A stretch of DNA of 8,135 nt, from NCBI GenBank assembly GCA_041745535.1, contig JBGTIS010000377.1:1-8135 (forward strand). Reading direction: 5' to 3'. Shown here piece by piece: positions 1 through 5,888 of this stretch. The translations under genes were made by a program, and so were the position numbers. Under the pieces are notes generated by a model, which was not told the origin of the DNA, did no database searches, and saw only the letters and a program-made list of their open reading frames with translations. The DNA is from JBGTIS01 sp041745535 (GTDB taxonomy: Bacteria; Bacteroidota; Bacteroidia; Cytophagales; Cyclobacteriaceae). Position 1 is the stretch's first letter. Each line of letters starts with the position of its first letter.

Positions 1-768
1 AACCAAAACAATTTCGGAGAGCAAATCCGTGCGCTGGCGCCTGAGGTGGTTATCGATATGATCTGCTTTACCCCGGAGAGTGCCAAAAGCCTGGTGGAAG
101 CCTTGCACGGAAAGGTACAACACTTTTTGCATTGCGGTACCATTTGGGTACATGGGCACAGCGAACAGGTGCCCACCGATGAATCCCAACATCGTCAACC
201 TTTTGGTGAGTATGGTATTCAGAAAGCCGCTATTGAAGCCTATCTGCTTTCGCATTCCCGGCAAACGGGTTTTCCGGCTACGGTGCTGCATCCGGGTCAT
301 ATCGTAGGACCGGGCTGGGCGCCCCTGAATCCGGCCGGACATTTTAATCCGGAGGTGTTTAAGCAACTGGCGCAGGGCGAGGCACTTACGTTACCCAATT
401 TGGGCATGGAAACCGTGCACCATGTGCACGCCGATGATGTGGCGCAGGCGTTTGTACAGGCCATTCACCATCGGAATAGCGCGGTAGGAGAAAGCTTCCA
501 TGTGGTTTCGGCGCATGCCCTTACCTTACGGGGGTATGCCACCGCCATGGCAGCCTGGTTTGGTCAGGAAGCCCGGCTTAAGTTTCTGCCCTGGGAGGAA
601 TGGAAACAAACCGTGAGCGAACACGAAGCTATGCGAACCTGGGATCATATTGCCCACAGCCCGAATTGCAGCATTGAAAAAGCCAGGAAGTTACTGGACT
701 ATCAGCCACGGTACAGCTCCTTGCAGGCCGTACAGGAAGCTGTAAAACATCTGTTTGAGAACGATTAA
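1..768 (+). CDS. NAD-dependent epimerase/dehydratase family protein (5' truncated by window edge)
   Basis: The frame is open from base 1 to a TAA at 766-768, so the window holds about 255 C-terminal residues and the N-terminal NAD-binding glycine motif lies outside. The visible part is typical of extended short-chain dehydrogenases. A strand ending in HCGTIWVHG supplies the usual Ser/Thr position. It is followed by the catalytic YxxxK pair in EYGIQK (Tyr codon at 211-213), then a PGHIVGPG segment and a substrate-side C-terminal half with HVHADDVAQAFVQA, common to sugar-nucleotide epimerase-like proteins. The family performs NAD(P)-dependent oxidoreduction or epimerisation of sugar or related substrates in the cytoplasm. 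The substrate cannot be told from this fragment. A GTG at 46 is an internal valine codon, since homology-like sequence continues upstream of it. No downstream partner gene is evident; the next 592 nt are non-coding. Confidence 0.85.
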   Translation, partial: NQNNFGEQIRALAPEVVIDMICFTPESAKSLVEALHGKVQHFLHCGTIWVHGHSEQVPTDESQHRQPFGEYGIQKAAIEAYLLSHSRQTGFPATVLHPGHIVGPGWAPLNPAGHFNPEVFKQLAQGEALTLPNLGMETVHHVHADDVAQAFVQAIHHRNSAVGESFHVVSAHALTLRGYATAMAAWFGQEARLKFLPWEEWKQTVSEHEAMRTWDHIAHSPNCSIEKARKLLDYQPRYSSLQAVQEAVKHLFEND

Positions 769-810
769 CTTTATAAAGTAGAAAAAAAAGAAAACATTAC
801 CTTATAGTCT

Positions 811-1023
811 GAACGGGTTTGCAGACCTGCAATGCCATTCAGAGTGGCTGCCGAATGAGTTTGCAGACCTGCAATGCCGTTCGGAAGGCTTGCAATGCCA
901 TTCAGAACGGTTGCTGAATGAGTTTGCAGATCTGCAATGCCATTCAGAATGGTTTCCGAATGAGTTTGCAGGTATGCAATGCCATTCAGAATGGTTTCCG
1001 AATGAGTTTGCAGGCTTGAAATG
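811..1023. repeat. 42-bp tandem repeat array with dyad-symmetric halves
   Basis: Direct reading gives units at 811-852, 853-915 (63 nt, one and a half units), 916-957, 958-999 and a decayed last copy at 1000-1023. Units 916-957 and 958-999 differ at only three or so positions. Each full unit joins two 21-nt halves. One holds the dyad around TTGCAG..CTGCAA, a perfect 14-bp palindrome at 924-937. The other holds CCATTC-A-GAATGG, perfect at 940-952. The irregular 63-nt unit repeats the second half, so even the anomaly keeps a 21-nt step. There are no unique spacers between copies, so this is not a CRISPR. Arrays like this could be protein-binding sites, replication or chromosome-organising repeats, or a degenerate intergenic repeat family; the sequence alone does not decide. 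Confidence 0.85.
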
Positions 1024-1209
1024 TGGCTTGGCAGGGCATATTTGCTATTCTGCTCAGAGCGCCATAGCATGCTTCATAAAAAATATTTCCTTCATCTTAT
1101 TAGTATTACCTATTCAGGTAAGTTTTGGCTGCTTATGGTCTTTTTTTAATGTTGCTACTGATGCTACGATATGGATCGCAGGGCTTTTTTTTGTATATCA
1201 GTATTCATA

Positions 1210-1282
1210 TATTTAGCTAAATAAACAGGCATCTGCTATATAGAAAATAACAGCAATTGCTGTTATCCAGATGTTATAACAT
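1210..1282. promoter_or_regulatory. Cluster of perfect palindromes upstream of the hydratase gene
   Basis: Four perfect inverted repeats lie within 73 nt: 1210-1223 (TATTTAGCTAAATA), 1236-1243 (CTATATAG), 1247-1266 (20 bp, ATAACAGC-AATT-GCTGTTAT) and 1271-1282 (ATGTTATAACAT). The 20-bp one is too long for chance in a stretch this size. It lies about 95 nt upstream of the ATG at 1361. It could be an operator for a dimeric repressor controlling the hydratase gene, or a small hairpin marking the end of an upstream transcript. No T tract follows it on the plus strand, which argues against an intrinsic terminator. Confidence 0.45.
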
Positions 1283-1360
1283 AAAGGACAAATAACCATT
1301 TGAAATGCAGCCTATAGTATAACTTGCCATCTTGATCCGATATTGAAAGCAACCAGACAC

Positions 1361-2140
1361 ATGCAAACACTCGATTCGATAGCCACGGCCTTTTATCAGT
1401 CTTTTTACAGGCAGGAGTGGCGGGGCGATGGGGCGGCGGTAACCCGCCTTTCAATAGAAGAAGCTTATGTGGTGCAGGATTTGGTAACCCGGAAACGAGT
1501 AGCATCGGGAGAGCAGGTGGCAGGTTTTAAAGTTGGCTGTACCAGCCGGGCTATTCGGGCACAATTCGGCCTGAATGAAGCTATCAACGGGAAATTATTC
1601 CATCCACACATCATAGATGCTAATGTAAATATCGACTGGAGCAATTATATTAACTGCGCCATAGAGCCGGAAATGATCCTGAAAATCGGGAAAGATCTGG
1701 CAGGGGAAAATCTATCCGATGCGGCACTCAGCGACGCCATAGAATATGTGAGTCCGGGTGTTGAGATTCATAATTTCAAATTCTGGATCACCCCGCCCTC
1801 CATACAGGAACTTATTTGTTCCGGTGGCATCCATGCCGGACTTGTTGCAGGAACCCCCAGGGTTGATCCTGCTGACTTACTATTTGCGAACGAAATGTTT
1901 TACGTGTATAAAGATAACGTGCTGGTATCCTCAGCGCCTGGTGCTGAAATAATGGGTGGCCCGCTGCATGCATTGCGATGGCTGGTAACCTTTCTGACCA
2001 GAAAGGGCTTGTGCCTGGAAAAGGGCAGCCTGGTACTACCGGGTTCGCCGGTGGCACTGGTAAATATCGACCAGGATACAGAATTGAAAGTTATTATTGA
2101 TAAGGTAGGAGAGGTAACCACCATGTTTGAAAAGAAATAA
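1361..2140 (+). CDS. 2-keto-4-pentenoate hydratase/4-oxalocrotonate decarboxylase-like protein (FAH superfamily)
   Basis: This 259-residue protein matches the length and layout of the MhpD-type branch of the fumarylacetoacetate hydrolase superfamily. These cytoplasmic enzymes hydrate or decarboxylate 2-keto-enoic acids from aromatic-ring meta-cleavage, using a divalent metal. Visible signatures are GFKVGCTS (residues 55-62), a metal-binding EPE (E102, E104) and a third acidic residue E135 in PGVEI. The spacing equals that of the E106/E108/E139 triad I recall for E. coli MhpD. A C-terminal GGPLHALRWL precedes KGSLVLPGS. A TTG at 1343 would add six residues, but the ATG at 1361 fits the family start better; no Shine-Dalgarno is visible at either. 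The gene stands alone: no extradiol dioxygenase, aldolase or aldehyde dehydrogenase is adjacent, so the true substrate is uncertain. Family assignment is firm; the exact reaction is not. Confidence 0.85.
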   Translation: MQTLDSIATAFYQSFYRQEWRGDGAAVTRLSIEEAYVVQDLVTRKRVASGEQVAGFKVGCTSRAIRAQFGLNEAINGKLFHPHIIDANVNIDWSNYINCAIEPEMILKIGKDLAGENLSDAALSDAIEYVSPGVEIHNFKFWITPPSIQELICSGGIHAGLVAGTPRVDPADLLFANEMFYVYKDNVLVSSAPGAEIMGGPLHALRWLVTFLTRKGLCLEKGSLVLPGSPVALVNIDQDTELKVIIDKVGEVTTMFEKK

Positions 2141-2267
2141 CCACATGAGTTATTTGGTGGAAGTATCCTGCTCATAAAGCTTTTGATAAAAAGAAAAGTA
2201 CAGCGCATCATAATGTGTATTTTGCCATATTGCGTTTGGCCCACATCAACCCTGTGATAATTAATAT

Positions 2268-2639
2268 ATGGAAACCGATACCCAATTTCTTCAAATTATT
2301 CCTGTACTTCCCTCTGCCGACATTAGCAGAGACATAACCTGGTATCAGGATAAAACAGGTTTTACCTGTGTTTTTTCTGATGACATGTATGCTGCCCTAC
2401 ACAGAGAAAATATCCGGATACACCTGCAATGGCATGCCAACACCGAAGCTGATCCCCTGCACGGTGGCGCGGTGATCAGGATATTTGTAAAAAATATCAA
2501 ACCGCTTTTCGACGAGTTTTGCCAGCGAGGTACCGTTAGCCGGGATAAATTTGTTTCCCATACGCCGTGGAAAACCAATGAATTCGGGTTCTACGACCTG
2601 AACAATAATGCCCTGTTTGTGGTGGAGGATATTAATTAA
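2268..2639 (+). CDS. VOC-superfamily (glyoxalase/bleomycin-resistance-like) protein
   Basis: The protein is 123 residues, the usual size of a single two-module vicinal-oxygen-chelate protein. It opens with a PVLPSADISRDITWY segment (12-26), the typical first strand and helix of the fold, and ends with WKTNEFGFYDLNNNALFVVE (101-120), the familiar closing strand pattern of bleomycin-resistance-like members. His52 and Glu120 fall near positions used as metal ligands by metal-dependent relatives, but this subgroup often binds ligand without metal, so catalysis is not assured. It is cytoplasmic, with no signal peptide. The ATG at 2268 has no Shine-Dalgarno. The gene follows the hydratase by 127 nt on the same strand and is convergent with the methyltransferase gene, 25 nt apart. 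A specific substrate cannot be named. Confidence 0.85.
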   Translation: METDTQFLQIIPVLPSADISRDITWYQDKTGFTCVFSDDMYAALHRENIRIHLQWHANTEADPLHGGAVIRIFVKNIKPLFDEFCQRGTVSRDKFVSHTPWKTNEFGFYDLNNNALFVVEDIN

Positions 2640-2664
2640 CCACTGAAGCTTTTACATTCAGCTA

Positions 2665-3369
2665 TTAATCGCTCACCATTTTACCAGATTTTTTCAGGTA
2701 CCTGATCAGCGCATATGTGAGTGCCAGGGCCACAAAAGCAGTAATCAGGTAGGGTTTGGCATCGTCCAGGGCGTAATTGGCCTGCATGTAAATGTTTTTC
2801 ATTAGCAGAATAATGGAAGCAGCCATCCAGTAAAAAGCGGAATTGTGCTCTTTCAGTACCAGTCTTTTCCAGTTGAACTGCATGGTACTAAGCGTATGGC
2901 CTAATCCGGAAAAATTGGGGATCCACCGGTTTACGGTTTCCATGTATTCCAGATACTCGGCGCCAAATTTATTATACAGAAAATTTTCTTCTGCCCGGAT
3001 AATGGCCTGCCAGAAGAAAACAAACAAAGGGCAGATGATGCCGACAAACAACAAGGAATTGGCGATAAAGCCCAGGCCGAAAATAATAAGCACATTGCCT
3101 ACATACAACGGATTGCGGCAATGGCTGAAAATACCCCCCGTTACCAGTTTCTCGGCGTATACTTTCCGGTTCTTCCCACCCCGGATAATGTATTCCAGTC
3201 CGATGGTAGCGCCCCGCACGGTTTGGCCGGCCAGCGCGATGATCAAACCTACGATGAAAGCAACGAAAGGACTTTCAAAAATTTGCGGTGAAGGCACAAA
3301 TAACAGGGCATAAATAATAGGAAACAGCAGATTCCGGTAATGATATAAAAAGTTGCCTAGTTTTACCAT
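2665..3369 (-). CDS. Integral-membrane methyltransferase, isoprenylcysteine carboxyl methyltransferase/PEMT-like
   Basis: This 234-residue polytopic protein has hydrophobic segments at about 14-26, 36-54, 92-122 (two helices), 180-196 and 207-224. The SAM-binding signature of the membrane methyltransferase (ICMT/phospholipid methyltransferase) family is plain: GIFSHCRNPLYVGN at 79-92, then RAEENFLYNKFGAEYLEY at 125-142 and RWIPN. Relatives methylate lipids or prenylated or other hydrophobic acceptors in the inner membrane using SAM. The start chosen is the ATG whose A is the last base of the upstream stop (TAATG). A longer start at 3405 would add 12 residues read from inside the upstream gene and lacks support. 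The C-terminal two helices after the catalytic core (about 160-234) are an extension beyond the minimal PEMT core. Coupling to the CmoA-like gene suggests a shared cofactor or pathway; the acceptor is unknown. Confidence 0.8.
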   Translation of the reverse strand: MVKLGNFLYHYRNLLFPIIYALLFVPSPQIFESPFVAFIVGLIIALAGQTVRGATIGLEYIIRGGKNRKVYAEKLVTGGIFSHCRNPLYVGNVLIIFGLGFIANSLLFVGIICPLFVFFWQAIIRAEENFLYNKFGAEYLEYMETVNRWIPNFSGLGHTLSTMQFNWKRLVLKEHNSAFYWMAASIILLMKNIYMQANYALDDAKPYLITAFVALALTYALIRYLKKSGKMVSD

Positions 3370-3371
3370 TA
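3367..3371 (-). promoter_or_regulatory. TAATG stop/start overlap (termination-reinitiation)
   Basis: Read on the minus strand, the last bases of the CmoA-like gene are GTGAAGTAATG. The TAA stop and the ATG start of the membrane methyltransferase share one A. The purine-rich GGTGAAG (3378-3372) is only two bases from the ATG, too close for a normal Shine-Dalgarno, so the start is best explained by ribosomes re-initiating after termination. The arrangement ties the two products to one mRNA and to linked translation. Confidence 0.7.
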
Positions 3372-4112
3372 CTTCACCGCGATCAGTCCACAGAAGTTGT
3401 ACCACTTGAAAAATACCTCTACATACCGGAAACCTGTATGCATCAGCAATTCCTGATTTTCTTTAAGTTTATAAGGGATCAGTACATTTTCCAGTGCTTC
3501 CCGTTTTTGCGATATTTCCATTTCGCTGTACTGATGCCTGCGTTTCATATCGTAATAATATTTAATGAACAAACGGTTGAACAGGGAATCTTCGCCCAGC
3601 ACCTTTTCTACCAGAATCAGACAGCCATTTTCATTCAGTTGCCGGTAAATATCCTGCACCAGCCGTTCGCGGTACAAGGGGCGCACAAACTGAAGTGTAA
3701 GGCACATAATTACCATAGAGGCATTGTCAATCACCACTCCTTTGTTCAGGTCAGTAGCCTGTAAATCTACCGCACGGGTTACGCCAGCTTTCTTCAGATT
3801 GTTTTTGCATTTGGTAAGCATATCAGCCGATTCATCAATGCCGACAAACTTTACGCCGGGCGGAATTACCGGGTCGATGTTGATCATGGTGGTGCCGGTA
3901 GAGCAGCCCAGGTCGTATACAGCCGTGTTATCCGGCACAAAGTCAGCCGCCAGTTCGGTAATCATGCGTTGCATTTCACCGTAAAAGGGTACTGAGCGCG
4001 ATACCATGTCATCAAATACTTTGGCTACCTTCGGACCGAATTTGAAATCGCCCATGGCATTGGGCTGGTCAAAAACCTTATCCTTTTCCTTATTATCTTT
4101 TTTGTTGGTCAT
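3369..4112 (-). CDS. cmoA: Carboxy-S-adenosyl-L-methionine synthase (CmoA-like SAM-dependent methyltransferase-fold enzyme)
   Basis: The protein strongly resembles E. coli CmoA, which converts SAM and prephenate to carboxy-SAM (Cx-SAM) used by CmoB to make cmo5U34 in tRNA. In order it shows a VAKVFDDMVSRSVPFY segment, the SAM motif VYDLGCSTG (65-73), the acidic GIDES (D93), NASMVIMCLTLQFV, YSEMEISQKR followed by LENV, and a C-terminal FFKWYNFCGLIAVK. Numbering from the ATG at 4112, Y44 and R204 align with E. coli Y39 and R199, residues I recall as contacting Cx-SAM, so carboxy-SAM binding rather than plain methyl transfer is plausible. This start gives 247 residues, the same length as E. coli CmoA, and a normal leader after the promoter at 4138-4169. 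The upstream ATG at 4124 would add MKIH and leave only a few bases of leader. CmoB is not in the window; the next gene is a membrane methyltransferase. Confidence 0.85.
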   Translation of the reverse strand: MTNKKDNKEKDKVFDQPNAMGDFKFGPKVAKVFDDMVSRSVPFYGEMQRMITELAADFVPDNTAVYDLGCSTGTTMINIDPVIPPGVKFVGIDESADMLTKCKNNLKKAGVTRAVDLQATDLNKGVVIDNASMVIMCLTLQFVRPLYRERLVQDIYRQLNENGCLILVEKVLGEDSLFNRLFIKYYYDMKRRHQYSEMEISQKREALENVLIPYKLKENQELLMHTGFRYVEVFFKWYNFCGLIAVK

Positions 4113-4137
4113 ATGGATTTTCATTATAAAAGCGGGT

Positions 4138-4169
4138 CAAAATTAGGGGGATGGCAGGTTGGAATCAAA
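4138..4169 (-). promoter_or_regulatory. Bacteroidota -33/-7 promoter for the cmoA-like operon
   Basis: On the minus strand TTTG (4169-4166) is followed after exactly 20 nt by TAATTTTG (4145-4138). This matches both boxes of the Bacteroidota primary-sigma consensus (TTTG, about 20 nt, TANNTTTG). Transcription would begin near 4130-4133. That leaves about 20 nt before the ATG at 4112, but under 10 nt before the ATG at 4124. Confidence 0.6.
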
Positions 4170-4253
4170 CAAATTGAGAAAATTATGGTGTTAAGTTATA
4201 TTTGTTACCGTAAAAACACGCTAAAACTTTGTAAAAATAAAGCACATAAAAAT

Positions 4254-4269
4254 GTTATGCATGCATAAC
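4254..4269. promoter_or_regulatory. Perfect 16-bp palindrome in the divergent promoter region
   Basis: GTTATGCATGCATAAC is a perfect dyad near the middle of the 256-nt gap between the divergent cmoA-like operon and the pnt operon. It is about 70 nt upstream of the pnt -7 box and 85 nt from the cmoA -33 box. The position and symmetry suit a dimeric regulator acting on one or both transcripts. A second, looser inverted pair, AACACG (4215-4220) and CGTGTT (4269-4274), brackets it. No known operator is recognised, and A+T-rich DNA yields some palindromes by chance. Confidence 0.4.
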
Positions 4270-4340
4270 GTGTTGTTTGCCAAATGGTTAATAACTTGAA
4301 ATTCTTCTTAAACATTATCTATATAATTAGGATAAATCAT

Positions 4341-4348
4341 TAAGTTTG
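4341..4348 (+). promoter_or_regulatory. Candidate -7 box for pntAA
   Basis: TAAGTTTG matches TANNTTTG exactly and ends 20 nt before the pntAA ATG, so transcription would start about 10-15 nt upstream of the codon. No TTTG or TTG is found 17-23 nt further upstream; that stretch is only AT-rich. The promoter is therefore incomplete by consensus, or depends on an activator. Confidence 0.4.
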
Positions 4349-4368
4349 CCCGAAATTTAACCATAAAC

Positions 4369-5472
4369 ATGCGTATCGGAATCCTAAAAGAAGAAAATGA
4401 TCACCGTGTAGCCCTGATACCCGAAACGGTAAAAAAGCTTTCGGACCATAATGAAGTTTTAGTTGAAAAAGGTGCTGGTGAATCAGCCTTTTTTTCTGAT
4501 GAAGACTATAAAGAGGCCTCAGCCAAAATAGAAACCAGAGAAAATGTATTGAAAAACGCGGACCTGCTGGTGGTAGTTTTCCCGCTGAACGACGCCGAAT
4601 ACACGCAACTTCACAAAGAAGCAGTCGTTATTTCTTCCTTTCAGCCTTTTGCCGATCCGGAAGTAGCTACCCGCCTGAGCAAATATCCCATATCTGCGTT
4701 TAGTCTGGATATGCTGCCCCGCACTACCCTGGCGCAGGACAAGGATATTTTGTCTTCTATGGCCTCTATGGCGGGTTACCGGGCTGTGCTGGAAGCAGCT
4801 ACCCATTTGCCTAAATTTTTCCCCATGCTTTCTACGGCTGCCGGTAGTATTCCCCCTGCAAAAGTATTAATACTGGGTGCGGGCGTGGCAGGTTTGCAGG
4901 CTATTGCTACGGCAAAACGTTTGGGTGCCGTGATTGAAGTTTTTGATACCCGGCTGGCAGCTAAAGAAGAGGTACAAAGTTTAGGGGCAAAGTTTGTAGA
5001 GGTAGAAGGTGCCAAAGACGAGAAATTGGCTGGTGGATACGCCGTAGAACAGACAGAAGAATACAAAAAGAAGCAGCAGGAGCTCATTTATGATAAAATT
5101 ACCAAAGCGGATGTGGTAATTACCACGGCCTTGCTCAGAGGCAAAAGGGCACCGATACTGGTTACCAAAGCCATGTTGGACCAAATGAAGCCGGGTAGTG
5201 TGATTGTGGATTTGGCGGCTGCCGGTGGTGGTAATTGTGAGGTAACTGAGAATAAAAAAACGATACAATACAATCGGGTAACCGTTATTGGCGATTCTTC
5301 GCTGGAAGCGAAAATGCCCGCGCATGCCAGCCAGCTTTACAGCAGAAACGTACTCAATTTTCTGAAGTTAATGATTAAAGACGGAAAACTGGAGCTCGAT
5401 TTCAACAACGATATGATTAAATCTACCTGCGTGGTACACAACGGACAAAAACCTCAAACTCAGAATAACTAG
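4369..5472 (+). CDS. pntAA: Proton-translocating NAD(P)+ transhydrogenase, NAD(H)-binding subunit (alpha part 1, domain I)
   Basis: This 367-residue soluble subunit binds NAD(H) and passes hydride to the NADP-binding domain of PntB at the inner-membrane face. The N-terminus MRIGILKEENDHRVALIPETV is diagnostic for the alanine dehydrogenase/PNT family. The hydride-transfer loop is PRTTLAQDKDILSS, giving R118, Q123 and D126, equivalent to the R127/Q132/D135 I recall from Rhodospirillum rubrum domain I. The next residues are MAGYRAV. The Rossmann motif is LGAGVAGL (169-176) with D193 closing the following strand. Y224 in GGYAVEQ lies in the mobile loop that closes over NAD. The protein stops before any membrane helix, so this is the split form rather than the fused E. 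coli PntA. pntAB begins two bases after the TAG. A candidate -7 box lies at 4341; no Shine-Dalgarno is evident. Confidence 0.95.
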   Translation: MRIGILKEENDHRVALIPETVKKLSDHNEVLVEKGAGESAFFSDEDYKEASAKIETRENVLKNADLLVVVFPLNDAEYTQLHKEAVVISSFQPFADPEVATRLSKYPISAFSLDMLPRTTLAQDKDILSSMASMAGYRAVLEAATHLPKFFPMLSTAAGSIPPAKVLILGAGVAGLQAIATAKRLGAVIEVFDTRLAAKEEVQSLGAKFVEVEGAKDEKLAGGYAVEQTEEYKKKQQELIYDKITKADVVITTALLRGKRAPILVTKAMLDQMKPGSVIVDLAAAGGGNCEVTENKKTIQYNRVTVIGDSSLEAKMPAHASQLYSRNVLNFLKLMIKDGKLELDFNNDMIKSTCVVHNGQKPQTQNN

Positions 5473-5474
5473 GT

Positions 5475-5789
5475 ATGGAAGCATTACTACATTTTATCGG
5501 GGAAAACCTGCTCATGATCTACATCTTAACTTTTGCTGTTTTTTTAGGCATGGAGGTGATCTCGAAAGTTCCCACAGTGTTGCATACGCCATTGATGTCC
5601 GGTGCCAATGCCATTAGTGGCGTGGTGGTAATCGGAGCCATTATTCTGATTCGGCAGGCATCTGCTGATAATTATCTGGTACTCGTCCTCGGAGTTTTTG
5701 GAATAGCCCTGGCCATGGTGAATGTGGTAGGCGGCTATGCCGTTACTGACCGGATGCTGGATATGTTTAAGAAAAAAAAGAGAAAATAA
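5475..5789 (+). CDS. pntAB: NAD(P)+ transhydrogenase, small membrane subunit (alpha part 2)
   Basis: The 104-residue protein supplies the alpha-side helices of the membrane domain II that conducts protons. Three hydrophobic segments are seen (about 10-28, 46-60, 67-86), with family motifs KVPTVLHTPLMSGANAISGV (31-50) and NVVGGYAVTDRMLDMFK (83-99). It ends in a strongly basic tail (KKKKRK) likely to sit in the cytoplasm. It matches the C-terminal membrane part of fused PntA proteins and the separate PntAB of three-subunit enzymes. The ATG follows the pntAA stop by two bases with no independent ribosome site, so translation is probably coupled. A 99-nt gap separates it from pntB, unusually loose for a complex of this stoichiometry. 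Confidence 0.95.
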   Translation: MEALLHFIGENLLMIYILTFAVFLGMEVISKVPTVLHTPLMSGANAISGVVVIGAIILIRQASADNYLVLVLGVFGIALAMVNVVGGYAVTDRMLDMFKKKKRK

Positions 5790-5854
5790 TAGCGACGGAA
5801 TTTATCTTTTCAGTACACTTCGCGCTAAGTTAAGTATTAAATTTTCAGGACGCA

Positions 5855-5862
5855 TATATTTG
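5855..5862 (+). promoter_or_regulatory. Candidate internal -7 box before pntB
   Basis: TATATTTG fits TANNTTTG exactly within the 99-nt pntAB-pntB gap, ending 26 nt before the TTG start of pntB, a normal leader distance. No TTTG stands at the -33 position. An imperfect dyad ACTT-C-GCGC-T-AAGT (5817-5830) lies just upstream. It may allow pntB to be made separately from pntAA/pntAB, or be a chance match. Confidence 0.35.
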
Positions 5863-5888
5863 CTACTAACCAAATAAAACTTATTCCC

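Larger units (their letters stand above)
769..1360. other. 592-nt gene-free intergenic stretch with repeats and palindromes
   Basis: No convincing gene lies here. A 10-bp palindrome CTTTATAAAG (769-778) follows the epimerase stop directly, then an A-rich run. The 42-bp tandem array occupies 811-1023. From about 1040 to 1205 the DNA is AT-rich with homopolymer T runs (1141-1147, 1184-1191) and no recognisable RNA gene. Four palindromes follow between 1210 and 1282. ORFs open through the array on both strands (771-1070 minus, 890-1216 plus), but they are explained by the repeat period being a multiple of three. A functional leader or small RNA cannot be excluded by eye. Confidence 0.7.

Noticed and set aside
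811..1023. CRISPR array
   Set aside because: Copies are contiguous and diverged, with no unique spacers and no cas genes in the window.
771..1070. 99-codon minus-strand ORF with 14-residue repeats as a real protein
   Set aside because: It is exactly what a stop-free 42-bp tandem repeat produces, has no start signal or family match, and the plus strand is equally open.
890..1216. 108-codon plus-strand ORF
   Set aside because: Its first half is the tandem repeat and its second half reads through AT-rich DNA with no recognisable domain. It starts inside a repeat copy.
1299..1326. TTTG (1299-1302) with TATAACTTG (1318-1326) as a promoter of the hydratase gene
   Set aside because: The -7 part misses the TANNTTTG consensus and the spacing is short; position is plausible but support is too thin.
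2135..2155. Hairpin AAATAAC / GTTATTT overlapping the hydratase stop as a terminator
   Set aside because: Seven A/T-rich pairs around a 7-nt loop with no following T tract; too weak to call a terminator.
2643..2661. CTGAA / TTCAG hairpin between the convergent VOC and methyltransferase genes as a shared terminator
   Set aside because: Only five base pairs with a nine-base loop and no T tract on either side.
2843..3313. 156-codon plus-strand ORF opposite the membrane methyltransferase
   Set aside because: The opposite strand encodes a clear ICMT/PEMT-like protein. This frame is its antisense shadow.
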